This document shows positions 23,155 through 34,358 of a stretch of DNA of 64,000 bases, piece after piece (position 1 is the first letter of the stretch; each line of letters starts with the position of its first letter). The position numbers were made by a program, and so were the translations under genes. Below the pieces are notes generated by a model that saw only the letters and a program-made list of their open reading frames with translations, had not been told where the DNA came from and made no database searches. Location: positions 1,116,001 through 1,180,000 of the forward strand of contig JAYWVB010000001.1 of assembly GCA_039881045.1 (NCBI GenBank). Reading direction: 5' to 3'. Origin of the DNA: Chaetomium olivaceum (Eukaryota; Ascomycota; Sordariomycetes; Sordariales; Chaetomiaceae).

Positions 23155-24529
23155 TGGGTTGGGGTGAAGCGGGCGTGGGTGGTGTTTGGGCGTTCTGGGA
23201 ACTGGGATGCAATGTGTATTGGGTTTCCCTGCATATATGTGTTATAGAAATGACTCCCCGCTAGACCGCACCGGCCGGATGGGCCGGCCGGTTGTGCAGA
23301 CGTTTTATTTATATATATATCTCTTCTTGCTTCTCCCCGGGCCCGTCATGAAACACAAGACGTGGCCGTCGAAACCGGCCCTTCATTCTCATGAATGTTT
23401 TTGAACAGATGAGCAAACATTGCCATAACATTTACATCTCCAATCACGGTCTTGGTTTCCATCAATTTCCTCTTCCCGGGCACATCTTGAACCAGCAATT
23501 GTCTAGAAGGCTTTTATCAAGCGGCTGGTCACAACCCGATTCCAAATGCGATCACGGAAGCCACTCAAGCAGGGGTAAGTGGCACGGCGGGTCGGCCGTC
23601 TGATCGAAGCCAAGGCCAAGTGGGCCGCTCGGCCCAATTCCCGATCCAACATCGAACTGCTTCAAGACGCCGGCCCGTGGGCTGAAGTTTGAACGAAGGA
23701 CGCCTCCTGCGCCGCTGTGGATGAGCCGGAAGCCCGGAACCGAGCGGGAATCCTGAATCCACCGATATCATTTTGTCGTCGTCTGCGCACACAATAGGCC
23801 TGAGGGTGTACAGATCTGTACACGGACGAAAAAAAGAGGAAACAAGTCATGTCGGAGCCATCCTCGAAACGTTTGAAGATGGCTCTTGTTTTGGCAAAGA
23901 TAGCCGTCGGACTTTGGCGATGGCCTACCTCGGGACTTGACTTTTTTTTGTCATAGTGATTGATCCCCGGCCGCCATGGAACTGGACCGCCCCTGACCAG
24001 ACCGCAGACACGGCCTACATCTGCAACACCGCGCGTCAGTCATCCCCGGAATTGTACAGCCCACCCACGGAGACGTCGGACGACCATGCAGGCTGAAGGT
24101 CTTGAACCATGGGGTTCTCCGCGCTGAAAAGTGCGCGGCCAGGCCATGGCCGGTTCGCCAATTGGCTCAGGTCTCCGATTTTATCTTTGCCAGTTTGAAC
24201 CTTTTCTGACCCTCTTGAGAACAGACCGGCAGATTAAAGTATAATGCATGTCCCACATTTGCTCTTGCGTGATCTGTATCAAGTTCTACGCCGTGTATAC
24301 ACAAGGACGCGGTGATCTAACCCACATGGCCCTGAATTGGCCGCTTCCCCGATCCATCTCCCTTCGTCTGGTCTCTCTTCTTTGCCGTGGGAAGATCTAG
24401 TTGGGGACCGCCAACGTCCCTCAACTTTTACTTCCTTTAGTATCTCCGTTCCGTTTTTTTATATTCTCCTCCGAGGTTTGAACTACCAAACCAAGCTTAA
24501 TCGTTATTTTCATATCCCCCGCCGAAGCC
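23155..24529. other. Intergenic, nothing recognised
   Basis: hem2 3' flank and upstream region of the acyltransferase gene. Short frames only. The last 150 bp before 24530 are pyrimidine-rich as in a fungal leader. Confidence 0.6.
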
Positions 24530-26360
24530 ATGAACGGGCATGCCGCCTCCACCTGGGGCGTCGTCTACGAGGAGGGAAAAGGGACTTTCCTCAACGACAA
24601 ACCCCCGCCCGACATCGAGCACGATGCCATACACGTAGACCTGACCTCCCGGTTTCTGGCTACTACCTACCACCCCCGACAGCGGACGACAATAACACTC
24701 CCCTCCCGCGCCGCACACCGGGCACTAACCCACCTTCCCGCCCTCCTCCGCCGCACCCTCTTCTTTCTCCTCCCTAGTTTCATCCAACCATTCCTCCTCT
24801 CCCACCAGCGCCGACATCACCACAACCACAACCACAACCCCTTACCGCCGCGGCCGACAGCCCCCCAGCCCGGCCCAACAGCCTACCTCGACGGCATGCG
24901 CGGCCTAGCCGCCCTCATCGTCTTTTTCTGCCACTTTTCTGTACACCAGCTTTGCCATTGCGCCCGGGTATGGCGCCGGCTCCGTTTCTACCGCTGCTAC
25001 TACTGCCGCCACCACCCCCACCGACAACAATGGTGACAACAATAAACCTCCCAACCCCAACCACCACCTCCACCTCCCCCTCCTCCCCTTCCTCCGCCTC
25101 CTCTTCTCCGGCCCGCCCATGGTCTGCCTCTTCTTCGTCGTATCCGGCTACGCCCTCAGCCTGCGCCCACTAACCCGCGCCAACATCGCCACCACCACCA
25201 CCACAACAAACCCCACCCACGCCTGTGCCTCGGCCTCCGCCTCCGCATCAGCCTCCGCCGCCGCCCTCTCCTCCCTCTCCTCCCTCATCTTCCGCCGCGC
25301 CATCCGGCTCTTCCTCCCCGCCGCCGCCTCCACCTTCTTCGTCGCCCTGCTCGTCGGCTGCGGCTTCTACGAGCGCACGCGGCACGTCGCGGCCGACGCC
25401 GCGCTGCTGCGCAACGTGCGCGAGCCGCACGTGGGGTTTGACGGGTTGTGGCGGAGCTGCTGTGGCAGTGGGGCGGGGAGATGGGCAGGTTTGTGCACGT
25501 GTGGGATTGGAGCGTTTTTGGGGGCAGCACGGTGCTGGATGTGCATCTGTGGACGGTGCCGGTGGAGTTTCGGTGTTCGATGGTGGTGTTTTTGACGTTG
25601 GTGGGCACGGTGAGGCTGAGGAGGGGTGGAGGTTGGCGGTGGTGGGCGGGTTGGTGGGGTTTGTGTATCTGAGTGGGAGGTGGGAGATGGTGTTGTTCTA
25701 TGCGGGGCTGGTGCTGGCTGAGTTGGATGTTGCGAGGGGAGCGCATGGGCATGGAGCGCCAGTGCTGGCTCTGCCTGTGTCTGTGTCTGTGTCTGTGCCG
25801 GGGCTGATGTCGGGGTCGAGTAGCCGGGCGGGCTCGCCGGAGCCGAAGCAGTCGCCGCCAGGTCCGCAACGGCGCACCGCGAAACGCGCCATGTGGGCGG
25901 TTTTGAGCATTGTTGGGCTGTACCTCATGTCTCAGCCGGACGAGCGCGGCGCCGAGACCCCCGGGTGGGTGTTCCTCACGAGCTTGATACCCGAATGGTG
26001 GACGGACGAGCACCGGTACTGGCAGAGCGCTGGCGCCATCTTGTTCGTGCTCGCCGTCGGGAGGTCGAGGGGTGGCAGCGCTTCTTTAACCTGCCCGTGC
26101 CGCAGTACTTTGGCAAGATCAGTTACGCCATCTACTTGATGCATGGGCCGGTGATACACACGGTCGGGTACGCCATCGAAGGATGGGCCTGGGGGCTGAC
26201 GGGGACCGAAGGAAAGGCATATGAGGCGGGCTTTGCGCTGGCGGCCGTGTTTGTAGTGCCGATTGTCATCTGGGTGTCAGATGTGTTTTGGCGGGCTGTC
26301 GACGCCCCTATTGTGAAGTTCGCGAAGTGGTTGGAAGCAACGTGCTCGGTATCTGATTAG
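24530..26360 (+). CDS. Membrane acyltransferase-3 family protein, four frame breaks
   Basis: Integral-membrane O-acyltransferase-like protein. Conserved fragments appear in order across three frames: AYLDGMRGLAALIVFFCHFS, YTSFAIAPGYGAG, PPMVCLFFVVSGYALSL, IFRRAIRLFLP, FVHVWDWSVFGGST, DVHLWTVPVEFRCSM, WEMVLFYAGLVLAELD, YFGKISYAIYLMHGP. Continuity needs one base removed at about 24941 and one added at about 25447, 25626 and 26071; the total then becomes a multiple of three (about 610 aa). Three of the four breaks are in G-runs. Either sequence error or a young pseudogene. His/Ala-rich low-complexity inserts separate the N-terminal membrane segments. Substrate unknown. Confidence 0.8.
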
Positions 26361-26620
26361 ATTAGACAGCGTTAATGAAGGTATTTTCTCGGGATTAAGT
26401 ACATACCTAGGAAAGAGAGTTAGGAGAAGGATGCTTCACCCACCATATTAGATCATATTTCCCCTATCAGCCGCCTCAAACGCAAAGTCCGGTGTGTTCT
26501 ACGAACCTACCTTCCAGCCCCCTTGCCTTGGCCACCCTGTATTCTACGTCATATCCCAGAGGCTCAGTCAAACCTACATGTAACAGCGCGCTGCCAGTTT
26601 ATTTTGCTTTCCACTGTATA

Positions 26621-27659
26621 TTACCGGGGACCCTGGTTATACCTCTCCCTCAAGACCTCTTCCACACTCCTTTTCAGCTGCTCTTCCCGCCGCGCATTGT
26701 CATACCTCTCGGCCAATGCCCTCTCAATGTCCGAGACATGCAGCAACTTCGCGTCTACCTTTGCCTCAGCCCTCTCTTCCGCCAGGTGGATAGCCGCCTT
26801 CGTCCTCCCCACAAGATCATGCGCCTTCTCCACCCCTCTCTCAACCGCCCCCCTAGCCTCCTTCACCCCCGTCGCCACCACCTCCCTCGCCTCAGCCACA
26901 ACCTCCTTCGCCTCCTCCCGCATCGCCTGCGCAACCACAGCCGTCCTATCCCCCGCCCGATGCAGCGCGTCACTCACCCTGTGGTGCCCGGCCTCGTCCT
27001 GTTGCCGCGGCTGCACCACAACCGCAGACCTGGGTGCCGCATCTTGTTGTTGTTGCTGCTGTCCCCCCTGTCCCTGCTGCGCGGCAGCGGCGGCGGCGGC
27101 GGAGGAGGAGGAAGCAAATACCACCTCCTCGACCTGCACCGGCTCACGGGACAGACTCACGCCAAACAAGCCCGCCACACCATCCTCAGCCCGCTCCCTA
27201 GCGCGCGCCCAGTCCTTGCTTTGCGCCCAGTGCACCGCGGCCAGCACCTCGCTGTTCCACCTCGTCTTGGCGGCCTCGATGAAGGACGCGCCGGGGCTGC
27301 CCTCACCCCGGCGCTGTTGGTCGTGGTGTTCGAGGGTGGGGCGCGGCCGGTAGCTGCCGTCGGGCAGGACCGCTGAGGCGTTGCGTCGCCGCGCGGCGGG
27401 GGGGAGGGTGGCGTTGATGTCTGGCGGGATGAATAGGTCTAGTGTGGAAGCTTGGGATCGTAGTATGGCGGACTGCGCTTGGCGGTTGCGTGAGTGTGTG
27501 TGTAGCGCGAGATAGGTGAGCGAGAGGGTTAGCGTCACGCCGCCTGCCTGTAAAGAGGGTTAGTTGGTTTGGTTGGGCAGCTCGGGGTTGGTGTTGAGGG
27601 GTGGAGGGGTGAATAGGGCTAGTGAATAAAATACATACGAAGCCGGCGGCGAAACCCAT
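26621..27659 (-). CDS. mic12: MICOS complex subunit Mic12 (Aim5)
   Basis: Inner-membrane MICOS subunit shaping crista junctions. Exon 1 is only 21 nt (27659-27639, MGFAAGF); exon 2 is 27547-26621; the 91-nt intron has a GTATGT donor; 315 aa. After splicing the N terminus reads MGFAAGFAGGVTLTLSLTYL, a glycine-rich single membrane segment typical of Aim5/Mic12, followed by a soluble part with WNSEVLAAVHWAQSKDW. The C-terminal half is a long Ala/Glu/Arg coiled coil. An Ala run and Gln run sit near the centre. Divergent from mrpl8, 514 bp between starts. Confidence 0.8.
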
Positions 27660-28009
27660 TGTTTCTTCTTTCTTTCCCCTTCTTGGGTGGGTGCCTGAGT
27701 TATTTGATCGTTGTGATTTTTATGGTTGAATTACGAATGCATGGGGCCAATTAGCCTAGAGTGTGTAGCAACCCTCTCCTTTATCCTGGCCGAAGCCTTG
27801 ATGGCTTTGCCCTGATGTTGCGCCTGGAATCGGGCGGGCCGTTGTTGGTGACGTCGGCAGGTCCGTTTCGGGAGCTTGAGATCGAAAACGGATCGTAGCC
27901 CAGCGGGTGTTCCTGGCACGCACTAACAAACCCCAAATTAGTGGGGCTGGCGATCTGGGACTTCCGATGGCCCATGGCCCGTGCTGCCGGTACGCTGCCG
28001 TGACAAGGG

Positions 28010-28027
28010 CCAAAAAATTCACGGTGC
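28010..28027 (+). promoter_or_regulatory. Shared A6TTC element in the mic12/mrpl8 promoter
   Basis: CCAAAAAATTCACGGTGC lies 164 bp before the mrpl8 start. It matches the element at 32098 in 16 of 18 positions and shares the core with 6322. Role inferred. Confidence 0.45.
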
Positions 28028-28173
28028 TTCTGAGCTCAACAGTCGCGGCACAACCCGGCTCAACTCGACGACAGCTTCCATCGCTCAAGCCAACACTCCC
28101 TATTCGACGCCGTTCTCCTACCGAATTTAGACCCGACCTCACCTCAATTACAACACCCCCAACATAGCCCACC

Positions 28174-28838
28174 ATGGCGGGCGGTCACATGAAATACCGG
28201 CAATTGGGGCGCGACTCAGCACATCGCCAAGCCCTCCTTCGTAACCTGGTCACCTCCCTGATTAAGAACGAGGCCATTCACACAACATGGCCCAAGGCGA
28301 AAGAGGCCCAGCGGCTAGCCGAGAAGCTCATCACACACGCCAAAAAGAACAACGAGGTCGCACGGAGGAAAGCACAGGGGATTCTCTACGTTCGTCTTCC
28401 TCCTCCAGACACACCCACCATCAACCCCTCCCCCACCAACCCAAACCACCACCACCACCACCACCCTAGGTAAACTAACCAACCCACCAAACCCACCACA
28501 CCCCAAAAAAACAGACCCCGCACGAACTCCTCCCCAAACTCTTCGGCGAGCTGCGCGAGCGGTACGCGGAGCGGCCCGGCGGGTACACGCGGGTGCTGCG
28601 GACGGAGCCCAAGGACAAGTACAACCAGGCGCCGTCGGCGATCCTGGAGCTGGTGGACGGGCCCAAGGACATGCGCTTCGCCATGACGGCGGCGGCCGTC
28701 GCGCGCGACCGCGAGCTGGGCAAGCGCCACACCGACCTGACCCAGAAGAACATCGCCAAGGTGACGCGCTACCGGCGCGATGGGAGGGAGGCCTTCGAGG
28801 CTATGGTGGGGAAGGTGGAGGGGTTGAAGCTGTCATAG
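28174..28838 (+). CDS. mrpl8: Mitochondrial large-subunit ribosomal protein bL17m
   Basis: 54S mitoribosome protein. Exons 28174-28389 and 28515-28838; 179 aa. MKYRQLGRDSAHRQALLRNL and TSLIKNEAIHTT are the bL17 signature. Exon 2 begins TPHELLPKLFGELRERYA, fitting the family after ILY. The 125-nt intron has an unusual donor, GTTCGT, and a CAC trinucleotide run (28447-28466). No separable presequence is evident, as in many bL17m. Divergent from mic12, another mitochondrial gene. Confidence 0.95.
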
Positions 28839-29522
28839 ATGGGGTGGGTTGGCGGGGAAACAATGGGGGGAGGGAAAGAATGGGTGGTTGGGGGGGGGGG
28901 CTGTATTGTGTTGCTAGGCTATGCCTAGCTAAGATAGAGAGGTTAGGAATTATACCCAAAGTCTCCCACCTCCGCCGTAGCTCGCCCTAGTATGGTAGGT
29001 TATTAGCTTCAGGTAGGAGGTAGTTATCCTATCTAGTGGTATAGCTAGGGTAGTTGTAGGCTCTATATATAACTAGTTGATAGTGTGAAGTCGATGGTAG
29101 TTTTGTCTGAACTTGGGTTTCCTTCTGTCTGAGAGTCCCGTACGTCAAACGAGTATTAGACGAAATCAAACTCTTGCTTATAACACATAAAAGAGCGGGT
29201 GTATGGCCTAGTAGTATAATTTTCGCTTCGCATCTTGTGCGGTTCTGTGAAAGGTTCTCTGATCCGATGGGTGGACAACATGGAGTTCTACAGAAGGTCG
29301 AGCGAAGGAAGAAGAAGGAAAAAAGAAAAAAAGGAAGAAAAAAGCGGGAAAGGAAAAAAGGTGGAAGCAATGGCATCCTTTGCACATTCATTATGACAGC
29401 TGTATGTACGTATGTATACATCATGAATCGATGCGGGAGCATAGCACTCTTTATGTGTTGGTTTTATCTGGTGTGCATTACCAACGCAATATCAACAACT
29501 ATGGAGCAAATAACCCACCCTA
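28839..29522. other. Convergent spacer with CTAG-rich tract and a tRNA-like relic
   Basis: At 28905-29070 the sequence is unusually rich in CTA/TAG words (GCTAGGCTATGCCTAGC and similar). At about 29197-29275 a tRNA-like 5' half occurs with an A box TGGCCTAGTAG (29204-29214) and a possible anticodon stem TTCGC/GTGAA, but no B box or acceptor pairing, so it is at best a tRNA relic. An A/G-rich run follows (29305-29360). Confidence 0.4.
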
Positions 29523-31828
29523 CTATACAAAATCAAAGGTATCTCCCTGATCATGGATCATCTTGCCGACCCTCGACGTCCCGACAATCCGCTCTAGCTT
29601 CATCACATCATACTTGGAAAACATGACTCTCACCACCCCCTGCCCATGCTCCACCAACAGCGACTGCTCGCTCTTCTGGAGGTACCCGCCCGCGATCTCC
29701 TGGTAGAACAGCGGGTTGTCCGGCAGCGCGTACATGACCACGCGCTTGACCCCTTTAATCTGGTACCGCCTGAAATGGTGCGCCCGCTCCGTGTACAACA
29801 ACACCTTGTGGCGGCCGTTCAGAAAATGGGAGCGCGCGCGCGACGCCTCGGGCACGTCGGCGTACTCGGAGATGGTGCCGAACGAGACGTGCTCGACGGC
29901 CGGGCTGTTGGCGAAGTAGTTGCGCACCCGCACGAAGTCGAGGTACGACGGGATGAAGACGAGCGTTCCCGCTGCGTCCCGGCCCCGGTGCCGCGCCAGC
30001 ATCGGCACGATGGCCTTGGTGAAGTAGGCGAACCGCGCGTCCGGGTCCGCCGCGATCGACCCGGCCTCGAACCGGCTGAAGGTCTGCCGCGCCTTGACCG
30101 GCAGGTGCTGGATCGTGCCGGCCGACTCTTGCTGCAGCCGCGCCTTGCCCGCCCAGTTGTGGCAGTGCGTCCGTAGCAGCTCGGCCAGCTCGGGGGTGTT
30201 GAAGGCGCTGAAGATGGCCGTCTGCCGGAAGTGCTTGGCCTGGTCGTCCAAGTACCAGCTGCGCACCCGACTGAAGTCGCACCCGTGCGCGTCCTTGGGT
30301 TGGATGTTGAGGTGCTCGAAGATGAACTCGACGTGCTCCCAGTTTTGCATCAGCAGGGCGTCTGCTTGATCGACGATGACAAGCTCGATCGAGCTGAGGA
30401 AGTCGAAGTCCAGTTTCTTCTCCTCCTCGGAGCCGATGGCCATGCGGAGACCGAGCGGGCTGGCAAAGATGATGTCCGAGTTGTAGAACTGCGAAAAGTA
30501 CTTGATTGTCTTCCGCGTAAACTTCATGCCCAGTCGGAACATGTCGTCGTCACTTCCCGAAAAGAGATCCTTGAAGTCGTCGGGCTTGTCGTCGGAGAAC
30601 TTGGATTGCTTGTCGATGTAACCGTCTTCAAACCGCTTCCGGTTTTCCTGCTGGTCCGGCTCGCAGATGGAGACGATCATGTCGACCATCTTGACGCACG
30701 ACTGTCTGGTCGGAAGGAGCATCAGCACCTTGGTCGCGTGAAGCCTTGGTCTCGCAACTCCAGATCCTCGCTGCTCTCCGCCCTAGAAAGCCTAGCGTTA
30801 TTCTTGACAATTCGATCTCGCGTCCTACCAAGAGTTAGCGGTGAGTCACGTCAACATTGTTAGGTCACGACCCACTTGAAGACGTGGTTGAGGGCGTGGA
30901 GAGAGGCCATCCGCCTGATGCTCTGGGACCCCGCAACGGTCCGGTTGCAGTAGAGCATGTCCTGGTAGTTGAAGAGCAACGGCGCTACTGTTTGCTCAAC
31001 TTGGTCAAACTTGGGATGCTTGGGGGCCATGGCCTCTTGTAATCTTTTCTTGAGTTTGAGGTCCGAAATGCCCGATACCGGTGCCGGAAGCGGTTTGGCC
31101 GCCGCATCCCCAGCATCGGGAGTGTTGAAGAAGATCCTCGTCGAGTTGGTTGCTATCCGTTCCATGCGCCACTTATTCCCCTGAATGGCTTCTAGTCGTG
31201 GCCGCAGTACCTCTTCTTTAGGGTCCGCAAAGTGCACCTCGAACGGGTCGGAGATATCCAGGTCGTCGTCCTCGTCAAACAAATCTTCAGGTGCTGCGTT
31301 TGTCGTGTCCTCCTGCCTCCTCAACGAAATCGACGTCCCGCTCCTCGCCATCCTCCTCGCCGTCAGCAGTTTTTGGTGCCGCCCCTGGCTTTGCGGAGTC
31401 TGGCCCCTGCCCCTCCGCCGAAGCGTGATCCAGCTTCCGCCGCTTCGCTTTCGGGGCGCTCTCTACGAGACTCCGCATTAGACTCAAGTAGGGCTGGGTA
31501 GACTGAGCCTCCTCCTCATCCTCCTCATCAGAATCCACCTCCATGGCATCTGATTCGTCCTCCGATGGGCTCTCACTCTCCGCTTCACTCCCAGACTCAC
31601 TGTTTGGTCAGCACCAGCAACACAGCCATTAGAACATTACCAGGACAATACATACTCCTTGGAAGCTAGCCTTTTATCATCAAATCGGGCACCCCGGGGC
31701 TGTTGTGCCACTGCCCTTCCTCGTCCCCGTCCTCTCCCTCGAGACGACCCCCTTCCTCTAGTCCCTCCACGACTGGGTCCTCCTCGGCTGGAGCCCCCGC
31801 GGAATCCAGCACGGCCACCTGGTGCCAT
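29523..31828 (-). CDS. utp25: U3 snoRNA-associated protein Utp25 (DEF family)
   Basis: SSU processome factor with a degenerate DEAD-box fold, needed for 18S rRNA processing in the nucleolus. Exons 31828-31656, 31599-30876 and 30824-29523; donors GTATGT and GTGGGT. N terminus is an RGG/SRG-rich tail, then an acidic region. The core has KVLMLLPTRQSCVKMVDMIV, DIIFASPLGLRMAI, SIELVIVDQADALLMQNWEH and C-terminal GTLVFIPSYLDFVRVRNYF. Two single-base problems: an extra G at about 31308-31324 and a missing C at about 30725-30737. Correcting both gives a 732-aa frame. The family is essential in yeast, so errors are likelier than decay. Divergent from eIF3f. Confidence 0.9.
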
Positions 31829-32097
31829 TTTGAGGTCAATATTAAGTTTTCGCAAGATTAGGAGCTATTCTTGCTCTCGATGGTTGATGTAGTGAGTGTA
31901 GGCTGCTTGAAGAAAAAGTTGTATGAAATTGAAACATTTCAGCCTTGTCAGTCCGACAGCCACTCAAACCCAGTTGCCAAGCCCCGTAATCCCTGTCTCC
32001 GACTCAATCTTCTTGCAGCCTTGCACGCCACTTTGCAGTTATCCATGGCGGGGCTTATCTTAGCGCGCACAACCAAGTCCCCCCACCCGCTGCAAAA

Positions 32098-32115
32098 CCA
32101 AAAAATTCGAGGTGC
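32098..32115 (+). promoter_or_regulatory. Shared A6TTC element in the utp25/eIF3f promoter
   Basis: CCAAAAAATTCGAGGTGC lies 207 bp before the eIF3f start. Nearly identical to 28010-28027, and its CAAAAA-TTCGAG part matches 6322-6333. Role inferred. Confidence 0.45.
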
Positions 32116-32304
32116 AACGCCCGGATCGAGCTTGAAGAAAAGAACGGCTCCGGTTTGCTTGCGACAACATTCCCCGATCCTCCGTGACCCGCCCAACTCC
32201 CTTGTTCCTACCCCATCAGCTTCCTCCAATTTTCTACGACCGGGGAACCACACCACAACCCATCCCAGCACTTCAGGAACAGGACAGGAAGGAAATCCGA
32301 TAAT

Positions 32305-33522
32305 ATGGCTGTTGAGCAGGAGCACTTCGTCCACCTCGCCAGGCCCCTGGCGCCTACGTCTATGGGTTTTACCGGTAGTGCCCCGCTTACCGTGAACGTC
32401 CAGCCCCAAGTATGCCCGCCCACCCCTCCTCATCCATATCCAACCGCAATACGTATTCGGCACCTCCCTTTTTCATATCAAAAGGAACCTCTATGGATTC
32501 GGGTATTTTGGAATCATGACATTGACGAAGTTCTCCCTCGCTAGGCCGTATTCTCCGTCATCGACCACGCCGTCCGCCGCGACACCCGCGACACACAGTC
32601 GACAAGAGTGATCGGCGCCCTCGTGGGCACCCGCAGCGAAGATGGCAGCGAGGTCGAGGTGCGGAGCACCTTCGCGATCCCGCACACGGAGAACGAGGAT
32701 CAGGTCGAGGTCGACGTCGAGTACCAAAAGAACATGCTCGCGCTGACCCTCAAGGCGTCCCCGCGCGAGACCCTGCTCGGGTGGTACACGACCTCGCACG
32801 AGCTCAACAGCTTCTCGGCCCTCATCCAGAACTTCTTCGCCTCGCCCGAGACCGGCACCTTCCCGCACCCGGCCGTGCACCTGACCATCTCGACCGAGCC
32901 CGGCGCGCCCATCGCCACCAAGACGTACATCTCGGCCCCGGTCGCCGTCTCCCCCCACCGCGCCGCCGAGTCCTGCCTCTTCATCGAGGTGCCGCACAAG
33001 CTCCTCTTCAGCGACGCGGAGCGCGCCGCGCTGGGCACGGCATCTGCCGCCGCCGACACGGAAACCCGCTCGGCGCCCGTCATCTCCGACATCGAGACGC
33101 TCGCGCAGTCGCTTGAGTCCGTCTCCGACCTGCTCGAGCGCGTATCGGGCTTCGTGGGCGAGGTACTCGACGAGGAGCGTGATGGCAGCCACGCGCTGGG
33201 CCAGTACCTGATGAACGCCCTCTCCCTCGCGCCCAAGGTGTCGGCGACCCAGATCGAGGCCGACTTCAACAACCACGTCCAGGACGTGCTCATGGTCAGC
33301 TACCTGGCCAACACCATCCGCACCCAGATCGACCTGGCCCAGCGCCTGGCCACCGCCCCCCTGGTAGGCGGCGACAAGGAGGGCGGCGACAAGGGCGGCG
33401 GCAAGGACGGCGAGGAGGGCGGTCGTGGTGGGAGGGGAGGCAAGCGCGGCGGTGGCCGTGGCGGTGGTGGACACCGTGGGGAACCGAGAGAGCCCAGGGA
33501 GCCGAGGGAGCCTGCCGAGTAG
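32305..33522 (+). CDS. eif3f: Translation initiation factor eIF3 subunit f
   Basis: MPN-domain subunit of eIF3, binding the 40S subunit during initiation. Exons 32305-32409 and 32545-33522 (135-nt intron, GTATGC donor, CTAG acceptor); 360 aa. After splicing, AVFSVIDHAVRRDTR then RVIGALVGTR starts the MPN domain; LGWYTTSHELNSFSALIQNF and HPAVHLTIS follow. The C-terminal part has VLMVSYLANTIRTQIDLAQ. A Gly/Lys/Arg-rich tail with EPREPREP ends the protein; this tail is longer than in yeast-like homologues. Divergent from utp25, 476 bp between starts. Confidence 0.96.
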
Positions 33523-34358
33523 AAAGGGGTAAGGCGGGGAGGAAGAGGAAAGGATGATACTACGAATAAAGAAAAGAGTAAGCGGGGGTTTCTTCAGGCG
33601 GAATTCTGTTTCTGTTATCGCAACATATCCCACCATCTTTGTCTGTCTCACTCGATCCGCCTGTTGGGTTTGGTTTCGTGAACACAGGAGGGATCTCGCG
33701 GGGGGGCTAGGGATCAGAACGAGGAGGGCATCCCGCTCCGCATTAGCAGGCAGGGCAGCTAGGCGGCATTGATTACATGTTGGAAGGACTGAGCGGAATA
33801 CACCATTCCGGGACAAACCGTCTCGAGGTGGTGTGAAGTTTTTAGAGATACTCACTGGCTCTACCACGCTAAACAAAAAATGGGATGCCATGGCGTTGGG
33901 CGGCGGTCGTAGCATAGAAACGGCCAAGGGCAATTAAGATATTTGATCACGGAACAGAACGGATGACATTTCATCTTGGATTTTATTCTGCACATCTATA
34001 AGTCTGGTTAGTGGTGATGACGCCGTGGCCAGAAATTGTATATCGCCCCATTAATCTTTGTGGTGTCTCACTTCGGCGACCCCATGCAACTGTCCCAAGC
34101 CACCACACAAGCAACCACCCGTCCGTTCCTTTTCGTCGTTACGTATCCGCCCTTCGGAGATCAGCAGAGAGGAGAGGGCCTCCGTTGTTCCGTCGTTGTG
34201 TTTCCTTTTTTTTTTCTCTCCAACAACAACAGCACCAAGCATCGCCTCCGTATTCCCAAAACGCCCCGATGCATGCGACCCCACCGACCATGTTACGCCT
34301 CACGAACCATGTATCCATTTGACTCCTGGCACCGTTCTTGATGCTTAAACTCCTCTCT
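33523..34358. other. Convergent spacer, nothing recognised
   Basis: 3' flanks of eIF3f and of the R3H gene. Short frames in several phases, none convincing. A T-run at 34207-34216. Confidence 0.6.

Noticed and set aside
27916..28173. Short frames before mrpl8
   Set aside because: Lie in the mic12/mrpl8 promoter; no conservation features.
32491..33933. Minus-strand open frame of 480 codons
   Set aside because: Antisense shadow of eIF3f exon 2; no domains, and eIF3f is clearly the real gene.
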